DNA of 64,000 bases from Gloeobacter violaceus PCC 7421 (GTDB lineage: Bacteria > Cyanobacteriota > Cyanobacteriia > Gloeobacterales > Gloeobacteraceae): positions 2,542,001 to 2,606,000 of the forward strand of contig NC_005125.1 of assembly GCF_000011385.1 (NCBI RefSeq), written 5' to 3'. How positions within the stretch are numbered: the stretch's first letter is position 1; every line of letters starts with the position of its first letter. This document shows positions 35,301-42,340 of the stretch, piece by piece. The notes below the pieces were generated by a model. That model saw only the letters and a list, made by a program, of their open reading frames with translations, was not told where the DNA came from and did not search any database. The position numbers and the translations under genes are program-made.

Positions 35301-35520
35301 AATAGCAGGCAACGATCCCGCTTTGAGGATTGGGGGCGATACCCAGGGTGTTGATCAAAAATTGTTGGAGTGCCTGTTTTTTCAGGTGAGCAGGATGGAC
35401 GTTCGCGGCATCGGCCGTGCGGCTTTTGTGTGGCGGTGTTTCAACCCACAGATAGAACGCGCCCGGCGCGACGTAGCAATCGCTTTGATCAGGAATCCAG
35501 GTACCGTGGAGGATGTGCAT
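32356..35520 (-). CDS. SNF2-family DNA-dependent ATPase (bacterial Swi2/Snf2)
   Basis: This ~1054-residue protein starts at ATG 35520. The last half is a SNF2 motor: motif I LADDMGLGKSLQVIARLL, motif Ia TLIVAPTSVIGNW, motif II RLVIDEAQNIKN (DEAQ), motif III LALTGTPVENRL, then in the second lobe ESLLVFTQFHEIG, FILSLKAGGVGITLTRA and QATDRAFRIGQTKNVFVH. The N-terminal ~500 residues are a bacterial-specific region. It likely remodels DNA-protein complexes such as stalled RNA polymerase (as RapA does) or acts in repair. The downstream SWIM protein is the expected partner. Confidence 0.92.
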   Translation of the reverse strand: MHILHGTWIPDQSDCYVAPGAFYLWVETPPHKSRTADAANVHPAHLKKQALQQFLINTLGIAPNPQSGIVACYFLLPTADDRPLPSLESARHQQIELPESSALQYWQVDCLRLPLVPQAVGSPGLIRLLHDLHFQLQEQRSEVQFGSDLLFWHHFCQFLKVQIFKDRYIPALRYRELPRGRGKSKTAPDELYPGWELVCEHYAAAVAQYAEGMPTVCASGRADRPQVAACFAKQDLLHHFGENLLHAAVGAIPVTAALGQQIHNSLVQSCLTPRIQPWSAAVPGALEDYRHWRRWRERLSAARVAAPFVLCLQLLEPEEADEDGDEAVLWQLRFAVASRSDPSWRLSLLEYWQAKAEERESWRNHLGEAFERHLLAALGYAARIYPALWEGLHTSHPVGLDLEVEEAFAFLQDAAWVLEEAGFRVLVPAWWTPEGRRRAQVRLRARAGRSATGPDGAGRGHFSLAALVEYSYALAIGAQEVTESEWQALVALKTPLVRFRGQWLVLEAERMEKLLTFWREHRQERPAMPLLEWLKLTASQPDLDIECDAPLQTLLTRLHDPSRLVPLGDPPGLLGTLRPYQRRGVSWLSYLEQVGLNGCLADDMGLGKSLQVIARLLYEREEQAGEGPTLIVAPTSVIGNWRKEIEKFAPGLRVWMHYGTGRHQQADSLCQVCLEHDVVLTSYTLARKDEKLLAAVPWRRLVIDEAQNIKNPKAAQTRALLKIPAACRLALTGTPVENRLLDLWSIFHFLNPGYLGSEAQFRKRFELPIHKEDDRSRTAVLKRLVEPLILRRVKTDPAIIQDLPDKVEQKLFCQLTREQASLYAAVLKEVEAQIEQVEGIARKGLILATLTRLKQICNHPMQFLQDGSAFSPERSHKLCRLDEMAEEVLAEGESLLVFTQFHEIGAALERHFRQVRRWGTYYIHGGVSREKREKLIADFQDPDSEPAVFILSLKAGGVGITLTRANHVFHFDRWWNPAVEDQATDRAFRIGQTKNVFVHKFVALGTLEERIDRMLEEKKRLASAIVGSDEGWLTELDNERFKALIALGESALIE

Positions 35521-35589
35521 AGGCAGCAACGAAGCGCTGTACGCATAGCTTCTAGTGTAGTGCGAGAAGAATGTCGCTTCTGCCGACGG

Positions 35590-36729
35590 CTACAGCTTGA
35601 GCCGAAACACAGTGCCGTTGCCGGAGTCTGCCCCGCTCGATGTCGTGCCATAGAGCGTACCAGGAGCGACCAGCAACAGATCTGCGCGGGGTCTGGCGCC
35701 GTCTTTGCCGTCAAAAGCGTGGAGAACCCGAAACGAACCATTCGCAGCAATCCGATAGATCGTCCCCTGACTGTGGGCGCCTCCGGCGGCGGTAGTCCCG
35801 TAAAGGGTGCCGTCGGGAGCGCGCGTCACTCCGGCAGAAGGCTCCCGGCCGTCGGAACCCCGAAAAGCATGTAGGGTCGTTAGACGCCCTGCGGGGCTCA
35901 GCTTGAACACAGTCCCCAGGCCGAACCGGCCCCCGAAACTGGTGGTGCCGTAGAGGTTTCCCCGACTATCCAAACTCAACCCGGCAATCGGGCCGGAACC
36001 GTCTTGGACATTAAAAGTGTGCAGTGTCTCGAACCGGCCGCTGGGGTTCCACCGAAAAATCGTTCCGGCGCCGGTGCCGCCGCCGGAGGTGGTGCCGTAG
36101 AGGGTACCGTCGGGGGCGGCTGCCAGATTGCCCTGGGGTATGGCGCCGCCTTTGCCGGTGAAGTTGTGTAGGGCCTGGAACACGCCCTTCTCGATTTTGA
36201 AGAGCGTACCGTGGCCGCTGCTGCCTTCGTAGGAGGCGACGCCAAAAAGGGTGCCTTTGCCGTCGAGGACCACGCCTGCTCCGGGATAGATGCCCCCCGC
36301 GCCGCCAAAGGTGTGCAGGATCGACAAAACGCCGCCTGCTGAGAATTTGAAGACCGCCCCGGCATCGGAAGGACCGCCGTAGTAGGTACTGCCGTAAAGA
36401 TTGCCGACGCTGTCGGGCACCAGGCCGACGGGGTTGGACGGCGCGTCCCTGTCAGCGCCGAAGGCATGCAGAACCGAAAATCGATTCCTGGTATCGAGCT
36501 TGTAGAGTGTTCCCCGCTCGTGGAGACCGCCGCGGTAAGCAGTCCCGTGGAGTATGCCGTCTGAGGAGCGCACGAGTTTGCCGCCCGGAACCGCTCCGTC
36601 CCTTTGGCCAAAGGCGTGCAGAGTGGTCAACCTCTGGGCAGCGGCCGGAGTGTACCCACCCGACCAGAACAACCAGACAGCCACCCCCGCCGGCCCGAAA
36701 ATCTGCAGGGCAATCGCCGCGGATTTCAC
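35590..36729 (-). CDS. Secreted tandem-repeat protein of the GloVer (TIGR03803) type
   Basis: The 379-residue product begins at GTG 36729 with a hydrophobic leader (IALQIFGPAGVAVWLFWSGG) and then contains about nine ~38-residue repeats with the pattern LHAF-x(n)-G-x(n)-G-x-L-Y-G-T-[TS]-x-x-G-G-x-x-x-x-G-T-[LIV]-[FY]-[KR]. TIGR03803 is named for abundance in Gloeobacter and Verrucomicrobia. A beta-propeller-like solenoid is expected, exported and probably surface located; the role is unknown. Confidence 0.9.
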   Translation of the reverse strand: MKSAAIALQIFGPAGVAVWLFWSGGYTPAAAQRLTTLHAFGQRDGAVPGGKLVRSSDGILHGTAYRGGLHERGTLYKLDTRNRFSVLHAFGADRDAPSNPVGLVPDSVGNLYGSTYYGGPSDAGAVFKFSAGGVLSILHTFGGAGGIYPGAGVVLDGKGTLFGVASYEGSSGHGTLFKIEKGVFQALHNFTGKGGAIPQGNLAAAPDGTLYGTTSGGGTGAGTIFRWNPSGRFETLHTFNVQDGSGPIAGLSLDSRGNLYGTTSFGGRFGLGTVFKLSPAGRLTTLHAFRGSDGREPSAGVTRAPDGTLYGTTAAGGAHSQGTIYRIAANGSFRVLHAFDGKDGARPRADLLLVAPGTLYGTTSSGADSGNGTVFRLKL

Positions 36730-36787
36730 CCTGCCGTACCCCGCAACATCTGTTGCACCAGTTGCTTGAACATGCTTCTACCGTGGC

Positions 36788-38047
36788 TTAGAACCGGCGC
36801 AGGTAGTTTACAACAAGTTCGACGGCACGGGCCACACCGTCCTCGGCGCGGATGGCGCCGCCCAATTCGGCGGCCCGTCGCCGCATGCTGCTATCGCCTG
36901 CCAGCGCTTTGAGGGCAACCGCCAGAGGGGTCGCCTGCAGATCTTTGAGCGGCAGCGGACGGGGACCGGCCCCCAATTCGGCCAGCCGCCGGCCCCAGAA
37001 AAATTGATCGCCAAGCAAGGGTACAGCTAGGGCCGGCACCCCCGCCCGCAGCGCCGCCGCCACCGTCCCGGCGCCGCCATGGGTGACCACACCGCTGACC
37101 CGAGGGAACAACCAGTCGTGGGGAACTGCGTCGATTTGAAAACATCCATCAGGCATCCGGCCGCTCTGCAGACCACCCCACCCGCGCAGCAGCACCGCCC
37201 GCTGCCCGGATAGCCGAATGGCCTCCAGAACTTTTTGGGTCAAGGCAGTCGAGGCCCTGGGCACCATCGAACCGAAACCCACCGCCACCGGCGGCGGTCC
37301 CGCCTGCATAAACGCCTCCAAATCCGTAGGCGGCAGCCAGTCCCGCGGGGCGTCCAGAAACCAGTAGCCGGTAACGTGCTGGTTGGCAGGCCAGTCGGAA
37401 GCCGCCGGGGCGAGCGCACCGCTGAAGGGATACAGCCAGGGCATCGCCCGATACTCAGGGAGCCGGTATGGCCCCCACGCAGGCAGCGTCCGTAGCCCCA
37501 ATTCCTGGCGCAGTTGGTTGGTCCTGGCGCGCAGCGGATGCCAGACCAGTTGTTCAAAAAGCCGGTAGCTTCCGAGGTTGAGCCACCCGCCAAGGCTCGC
37601 GACCCCGAACATCGGATAGGCAAAGGCCCGTGTCGGTGTTGTCGGCCAATAACACACCGCGAAGGCGGGTATCCTGTTCGCCTGGGCACAGTGCCAGACC
37701 GGGTAGGTGACGGGCGTATAGATCACCGCATCGGCATCCCGGCAAGCGGCCCGGCAATCGGCCACCAGCCGCTCGTGTTGGCTTGCCAGCCAGCGGGCGC
37801 CTTCCAGCAACCACTTCCAGCCCTGGCCCAACTCGAAGATGCGCTGCACCTGCGGGTCTTCGAGAAGTTTCTGCGAGTCGCCCGCAAGCGGCGCGAACTC
37901 CAGATCCCAACCGCCGACAAACCCACGAAAATTCTCGTGGGTGGCGATTCGGACTCGGTATCCGGATGCCTGCAATCCTCTGCCCAGGGCCACCAGAGGC
38001 TGCACATCCCCCCGGCTGCCCAGCGTCAACATCACAATGCGCTGCAT
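36788..38047 (-). CDS. UGT-type glycosyltransferase (GT1, sterol glucosyltransferase-like)
   Basis: The 419-residue protein from ATG 38047 starts RIVMLTLGSRGDVQPLVALG, typical of GT1/MGT enzymes such as bacterial homologues of UGT80/UGT52. The C-terminal nucleotide-sugar domain has VAVGFGSMVPR, then DAVPHDWLFPRVSGVVTHGG, AGTVAAALRAGVPALAVPLL and GDQFFWGRRLAELG. It transfers a hexose from a nucleotide sugar to a lipid or small acceptor; a steryl/hopanoid glycoside or carotenoid is possible but not shown. It has no membrane segment. Confidence 0.9.
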   Translation of the reverse strand: MQRIVMLTLGSRGDVQPLVALGRGLQASGYRVRIATHENFRGFVGGWDLEFAPLAGDSQKLLEDPQVQRIFELGQGWKWLLEGARWLASQHERLVADCRAACRDADAVIYTPVTYPVWHCAQANRIPAFAVCYWPTTPTRAFAYPMFGVASLGGWLNLGSYRLFEQLVWHPLRARTNQLRQELGLRTLPAWGPYRLPEYRAMPWLYPFSGALAPAASDWPANQHVTGYWFLDAPRDWLPPTDLEAFMQAGPPPVAVGFGSMVPRASTALTQKVLEAIRLSGQRAVLLRGWGGLQSGRMPDGCFQIDAVPHDWLFPRVSGVVTHGGAGTVAAALRAGVPALAVPLLGDQFFWGRRLAELGAGPRPLPLKDLQATPLAVALKALAGDSSMRRRAAELGGAIRAEDGVARAVELVVNYLRRF

Positions 38048-38162
38048 CCCCCAATCCCCATTATTGTGGCCCGAGATTTGCCAATTATAAAGACTATTGG
38101 GGCGCATAGGTTCTTCGATTCGCTATCTTGCTCACCGGTCCTACCCGGTGGGGAGAGACCCC

Positions 38163-38804
38163 TTATCGCAGCCGGGCAATCCAGCAAGCACCCGGCCCCC
38201 AGCCGTCCAGCCAACCCAACAGCGGCTCGACCGGTAGGGGCGGAAAACGGACGGCCTCCTGCAGCGAGACGAGCCGCCAACCCCCCAGTTTTGCTGCCTG
38301 CTCCAGCCGCTCCGGCGTGAAGAAGCGCCCCTGGTAGTACGGGTGGGAAGTGAACGGCCCAAACAACTGCTGCTGCACCCCCCAGAGGCTGCCCCGGTTG
38401 AGCACGCACACCACCGCCTCCCCGCGGCACACCCGGCGCATCTCGCGCATCGCCCCGCCTTGATCGCGCACGAATTCGAGCACGTTGGCACACAGCAGCC
38501 GTTCGAAGCGACCGTCCGCAAAAGGCAATGCGTTCACCCCAGCGATCTGAAATTCGCCCCCAGGCACCCGCCGCCGGGCCAGTTCCACCAGATCCGCGTC
38601 CGGGTCGATGCCGGTCACGCGCGCCCCGGCTCTGGCCAGCAATTCGCTGTAATGGCCGGCCCCGCAGCCGACATCGAGCGCTTCAACCCCACCCAGCGGC
38701 CTGAGCAACGGCTCCACCGCCTCCCAGACCCGCCGCAGATAACGTCTGCCCAGAGGGCCTGCGTAGTAATCGTCCAGATCGGCAAAGCCGGTGGCCACAG
38801 CCAT
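38163..38804 (-). CDS. Class I SAM-dependent methyltransferase
   Basis: The 213-residue product (ATG 38804) has the methyltransferase motif VEALDVGCGAGHYSELL (motif I) and VTGIDPDADLVELA (motif II), and later FERLLCANVLEFVRDQGGAM. It resembles the UbiE/Methyltransf_11 group acting on small molecules. The frame remains open to 38984, and a longer version would overlap the DUF2267 gene, but no good start lies there; GTG near 38918 is the alternative. Substrate unknown. Confidence 0.82.
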   Translation of the reverse strand: MAVATGFADLDDYYAGPLGRRYLRRVWEAVEPLLRPLGGVEALDVGCGAGHYSELLARAGARVTGIDPDADLVELARRRVPGGEFQIAGVNALPFADGRFERLLCANVLEFVRDQGGAMREMRRVCRGEAVVCVLNRGSLWGVQQQLFGPFTSHPYYQGRFFTPERLEQAAKLGGWRLVSLQEAVRFPPLPVEPLLGWLDGWGPGACWIARLR

Positions 38805-38907
38805 CGCAAGGGAGCCTTCGTCGCTATAGTCGTCCAGTTTAAGCTCCGGCCGCGCCGATGCGAGCGTGACCCGGTGGGGCTGTGCCTCCTCAAGGACGGT
38901 CGCATGA

Positions 38908-39300
38908 CTAGGGCACAGAGACACCGAACAGCTGCTGGTACTCTTTTGGAAAGTGGCCGCGCACATCGCGCATCTCGCCCTCACTCACCGCTTCGGTGAG
39001 CACCTCGACGACCGCCCGGGCGCGCCGCTCGGCCTCGGCGACGTCAATCCCCGCTTTTTGGGCGATGCGCTCGTAAAATTCGTCAAGGGCAAAACGTTCG
39101 CCGCGGGCGTCGGCATTTTCGAGGGGGCTGAGAAATGCGGCGATGCCCTGGGGCAGTTGGGCGGCCAGATGGTGAGGCTCGCGCCCGGCCATGTGCTCGC
39201 GCAGGATCTCAAGCACAGCCTGAATCGCACTCAGCGCTTGCACTTGCGAATCGAGACCGGCCTCGACGCGCACTTTTTTGACAAACTGGTCGTGGTCCAT
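38908..39300 (-). CDS. DUF2267 domain protein
   Basis: This 130-residue helical protein starts at ATG 39300, with AAAGGA ten bases upstream. It contains the DUF2267 features: FVKKVRVEAGLDSQVQALSA, LREHMAGREPHHLAAQLPQG, then FYERIAQKAGIDVAEAER and a closing EMRDVRGHFPKEYQQLF. DUF2267 proteins occur in stress and periplasm-associated loci; function is not established. The same strand and close spacing to the RemA-like gene suggest co-transcription. Confidence 0.82.
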   Translation of the reverse strand: MDHDQFVKKVRVEAGLDSQVQALSAIQAVLEILREHMAGREPHHLAAQLPQGIAAFLSPLENADARGERFALDEFYERIAQKAGIDVAEAERRARAVVEVLTEAVSEGEMRDVRGHFPKEYQQLFGVSVP

Positions 39301-39436
39301 GGCTAAACATTCCTTTGCGAAGAACTGCTCGTATGCAGAGGCTAACTCCGCTTGCTCCATCAACCGTCCGCCCATCGGCGTAATCTCGGCGGATATAGGA
39401 CGCCCCGACTGGAATGGTCCAGCCGGGGCAAAGCGA

Positions 39437-39796
39437 TCAGTCGTCTTCGAGCACTTCGCGGATGCGACGCTCCAGCCGATCGAGGTCGAGGCTGCCCTCG
39501 TCGCGACTGATCCGGCGGACGGTCGGGTTGACATTGGCCAGATCCAGCAGTAAATCGCGCAGGATCTGCTGCTGCTGCCGCGACTGGATGACCTCACGCG
39601 GTTCTTGCACTAGGTCGCGGACAATCGAGTCTTCGGCGCGCGAAGCGACGATCGGATCGGCCTGACCCTGAACGCCCACGAACGTGCGGCGGCCCGGACC
39701 GCGATCTTGCTCGATCGGGATGATCGCTGTCACCTGGTCGGAGCGGACGTACTTGCCGAAACCGAGCGGTACAAGCACAGAGGATTGGATGTGCAT
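39437..39796 (-). CDS. RemA/DUF370-like regulatory protein
   Basis: The 119-residue protein (ATG 39796) begins with a RemA-like core, LVPLGFGKYVRSDQVTAIIP, followed by GPGRRTFVGVQGQADPIVAS. The GFG and GRRT elements are conserved in RemA, a DNA-binding activator of biofilm matrix genes in Bacillus. A ~50-residue helical extension (LVQEPREVIQSRQQQQILRD onward) is added at the C-terminus, unlike the ~90-residue Bacillus protein. An extended-core variant appears to be a cyanobacterial type; its targets are unknown. Confidence 0.7.
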   Translation of the reverse strand: MHIQSSVLVPLGFGKYVRSDQVTAIIPIEQDRGPGRRTFVGVQGQADPIVASRAEDSIVRDLVQEPREVIQSRQQQQILRDLLLDLANVNPTVRRISRDEGSLDLDRLERRIREVLEDD

Positions 39797-40081
39797 TTGA
39801 TGCAGAACCCCTAATTTCACTTGAGTCTTTATGTATCAATTTTAACTTTTTCGGGCGGGATCGGCCAGTTTTTTTGCCATAATCCGCTGCACAAAACCGA
39901 AACTCGCCATTCAGACAGTTTGCTCGCTGGTGCCCTCCGGAAAGGATAGCAAGGCGGCGGCAAAAAAAGCAGAGTGCTGCAATAAATGTAAATAAATTAT
40001 CGGCAACTGTGTTCAACGGTTAACCGCTGCGTGGCAGAACAAAGGCAGCGACAGCCGCGGGTGCAGCGGCATGGTTCGCTC

Positions 40082-40981
40082 CTAAACCTCGGGCCGGTAG
40101 GCGGGGTATTTGGCCAGGATCGCAGCCAGCTTTTGCTTGGTGGCTTGCGGTACGTCCTCGGGTTGGGTGAGCAGGGCGTACTTGAGGGCGGAGTGGCTGG
40201 CGCAGGGCGGAGCTGCTGCGTGCAGGCGTTCCACCACAGCGCGCACGATGCGCTGGGCATTCTCGGCGTTCTTGTGGAGGTTGTCGATAATCAGCTCCAC
40301 CGTCACCGCGCCGTGGTCGGGGTGCCAGCAGTCGTAGTCGGTGACCAGCGCCATCGTCGCGTAGCAAATTTCCGCTTCGCGGGCGAGTTTCGCCTCTTGC
40401 AGATTAGTCATGCCGATGATGTCCATGCCCCAGCTGCGGTAGAGCCGCGATTCAGCCAAAGTCGAGAAGGCCGGTCCTTCCATGCACACGTAGGTGCCGC
40501 CGGTGTGGATGCGCGTCTCGCCAATCAACTCGACGCCGCGCGCCGCCTCGGCCGCCAGGTGGGCAAGTTCCGTGCAGATGGGCTGGTCGAAGCCGATGTG
40601 GGCCACCAGGCCGCCACCAAAAAAAGTCGAGGGCCGGTCCTTGGTGCGGTCAAAAAACTGATCCGGAAAGACGATGTCGCGCGGCCGGTACTCCTCGCGC
40701 AGCGAACCTACCGCTGAGGCGGAGAGGAGATATTCCACCCCCAGCATCTTCATCGCGTAGATGTTCGCCTGAAAGGGCAACTCGGCCGGCAAAAGCCGGT
40801 GGCCGCGGCCGTGGCGGGGCAGAAAGGCGACGCGTTCGCCTGCGAGGGTGCCGATGACCAGGGCGTCGGAGGGTGGACCAAAGGGGGTGTTGAACTGCAC
40901 TTCGACGGTGTCGGCAAGGTCGGCCATCTGGTAGAGACCGCTGCCGCCGATCACCCCGATGCGGGCCTGGGGATAGCTCAT
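40082..40981 (-). CDS. mtnP: S-methyl-5'-thioadenosine phosphorylase
   Basis: The 299-residue product (ATG 40981) is a class I nucleoside phosphorylase. It begins [17 protein letters not shown], has the phosphate-binding [38 protein letters not shown], the purine-binding [18 protein letters not shown] and the [19 protein letters not shown]-type segment. It cleaves methylthioadenosine from polyamine/methionine metabolism into adenine and methylthioribose phosphate for salvage. ATG 40981 is chosen because the family starts just ahead of IGVIGGSG; the longer frame to 41092 has no homology. Confidence 0.93.
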   Translation of the reverse strand: MSYPQARIGVIGGSGLYQMADLADTVEVQFNTPFGPPSDALVIGTLAGERVAFLPRHGRGHRLLPAELPFQANIYAMKMLGVEYLLSASAVGSLREEYRPRDIVFPDQFFDRTKDRPSTFFGGGLVAHIGFDQPICTELAHLAAEAARGVELIGETRIHTGGTYVCMEGPAFSTLAESRLYRSWGMDIIGMTNLQEAKLAREAEICYATMALVTDYDCWHPDHGAVTVELIIDNLHKNAENAQRIVRAVVERLHAAAPPCASHSALKYALLTQPEDVPQATKQKLAAILAKYPAYRPEV

Positions 40982-41185
40982 GGTGTGGCGGATGCACTGC
41001 GCTCTTAGTCTACCGGTCTCGGTTCTTGCGCAGTGCATCCAATTCTGGGCAAGCGGGCAGGGGCTTGCCTGGAAGCAGGCTCCAACCGGCATGCGACGAT
41101 CATTATTAATGATTAATGCATTTGGTGAAACAACTTTGTCTAAATGCTAAGCTTTTGATGTCAGCAAACTTGTGTGGACAACCCA

Positions 41186-41581
41186 ATGGCCAATCCACGT
41201 CCAAATCTGGATAATCTCCGTAACAGCGGTAAGGGTCGGCCACGCTTGAACCATCCCACCGTCGCCATCCGCATGGCGCCTCAGACCAGGAGTGCCCTGG
41301 AGTTCCTTGCCGCTCAGTACGGCTGTGTGCACGGCGGCGAACCCTGGATAGGCGGCCTGATGGCGAAAATAGCCAGGGGCGAGTTGTTGGTGGTTCCCGC
41401 ACCTCCTGCACGTCCGGGTGGAGCCCTCGCGCCGCGGCAGCCCTCGAGCGATGAAGATCGGGCCTGGTTGGAGTCGGATCTTGCCGGTCTTGGCCGGTAC
41501 GAGCCCTACGACTGGGGTGGTGTCGATCCTTTAAGCCTGGGTTCAGCGGTGGTCAAGGGGCAGGTCGAGGGACGCCCATGA
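41186..41581 (+). CDS. Putative antitoxin paired with a MazF/PemK-like toxin
   Basis: This 131-residue protein (ATG 41186; GTG 41174 also possible) lies directly before, and overlaps by four bases, a PemK/MazF-like gene. Its first half is basic (NSGKGRPRLNHPTVAIRMAP) with the ribbon-helix-helix-like segment TRSALEFLAAQYG, suggesting DNA binding; the second half is acidic, a toxin-binding arrangement. I infer antitoxin function from position and layout. No named family is recognised. Confidence 0.6.
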   Translation: MANPRPNLDNLRNSGKGRPRLNHPTVAIRMAPQTRSALEFLAAQYGCVHGGEPWIGGLMAKIARGELLVVPAPPARPGGALAPRQPSSDEDRAWLESDLAGLGRYEPYDWGGVDPLSLGSAVVKGQVEGRP

Positions 41582-41943
41582 CGCTGGCCGTCGGTGACAT
41601 CGTGATCGCCCGTTTCCCTGAGCAAGATCCGCAGGGGCATGAGCAAGAGGGGCTCCGTCCCGCTGTCGTCGTAGGCAACCCCGAGGCGCTTGGTAAGCCG
41701 CGTTTCGCGATCACGGTGGTGATCCCACTTACCAGTTATCGATCCCAAAGCTGGGTTGAAGCCTCACCGGCGCTCTACCCAAGGCTCAAAGCCGGAGAGG
41801 GATTGCTTCCGCAGGAGTCGGTTGCCCTGCTCGAACAGATCCGGGCGCTGGATCGCTCGCGCGTGGTGCGCTACCTGGGAACGCTCACTCCGAGGCAATA
41901 CAAAGCGCTCCGCTCGGGTCTAAAGCGGCTGTTGAGCGGTTGA
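41578..41943 (+). CDS. MazF/PemK-family toxin (type II)
   Basis: The 121-residue product has the PemK fold: VGDIVIARFPEQDPQ, RPAVVVGNPEALG, FAITVVIPLTSYRS, then the LLPQESVALLEQIRALDRSR helix and LGTLTPRQYKAL. These are sequence-specific endoribonucleases that inhibit growth until bound by the antitoxin. It starts at ATG 41578, inside the antitoxin stop (ATGA overlap). Confidence 0.88.
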   Translation: MTLAVGDIVIARFPEQDPQGHEQEGLRPAVVVGNPEALGKPRFAITVVIPLTSYRSQSWVEASPALYPRLKAGEGLLPQESVALLEQIRALDRSRVVRYLGTLTPRQYKALRSGLKRLLSG

Positions 41944-42008
41944 GTCGGCTGATCACAGACGGATATAACTCGGACAATATTTGAGAATCCACCTGAGGTG
42001 AGGCACCT

Positions 42009-42257
42009 TCAATTCCGATTGCCGTTACCCCGCTCCTGGTCGCGGCGGACGAGATAATCGTTGATGGCTTCCTGACGGCGATTGGCCGCTCGCAATTCCT
42101 CGACCGCTTGGCCAACGTTCGTGGTGGTATCGGCGAGCCGCTGCAATATCTGGTCGTACCGCTCGAAGCGCTGCGTGCTCACGTCTATGAAGCGCTCGGT
42201 GATACCACTCAACCGTTCAAGGCCAGTCTCCAGCGGCTTCAGGCGTTCTTCGCTCAT
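42009..42257 (-). CDS. Small coiled-coil protein of unknown function
   Basis: An 82-residue frame starts at ATG 42257, with AAGGAG nine bases upstream. The product is almost all helix (ERLSGITERFIDVSTQRFER, then QRLADTTTNVGQAVEELRAA) and highly charged. The ~86 bases before its ATG are nearly the same as those before the DUF104-like antitoxin at 46422, so the two share regulation or ancestry of their leader. It may be an orphan antitoxin-like or regulatory protein; this is a guess. Confidence 0.55.
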   Translation of the reverse strand: MSEERLKPLETGLERLSGITERFIDVSTQRFERYDQILQRLADTTTNVGQAVEELRAANRRQEAINDYLVRRDQERGNGNRN

Positions 42258-42340
42258 GTAACCAGGCTCCTTGAATTTGGTGTGCCGATAGCCTGCCTCT
42301 TTCCTATAAGGGTATCTTTTCAGCAGGCTCCGTTGTTCTA
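42255..42340 (-). repeat. Copy 1 of a shared leader sequence
   Basis: These bases precede the small coiled-coil gene and match the region 46420-46505 along nearly their whole length. Shared elements include GCTCCGT, GGGTATC, TCCTAT, AGCCTGCC and GGTGTGC on the plus strand, and on the minus strand an AATTCAAGG ribosome-site segment about 10 bases before the ATG. Gaps are few; roughly three quarters of positions agree by eye. Confidence 0.75.

Noticed and set aside
38805-38984. N-terminal extension of the 38163-38804 methyltransferase
   Set aside because: The extension overlaps the DUF2267 gene; no ATG, GTG or TTG with a ribosome site lies between except a GTG inside that gene.
41098-41121. 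TTAATGA-TTAATGC direct repeat upstream of the MazF-like pair
   Set aside because: It could be a TA operator, but it is very short and A/T-rich; no symmetry to support a dimer site.
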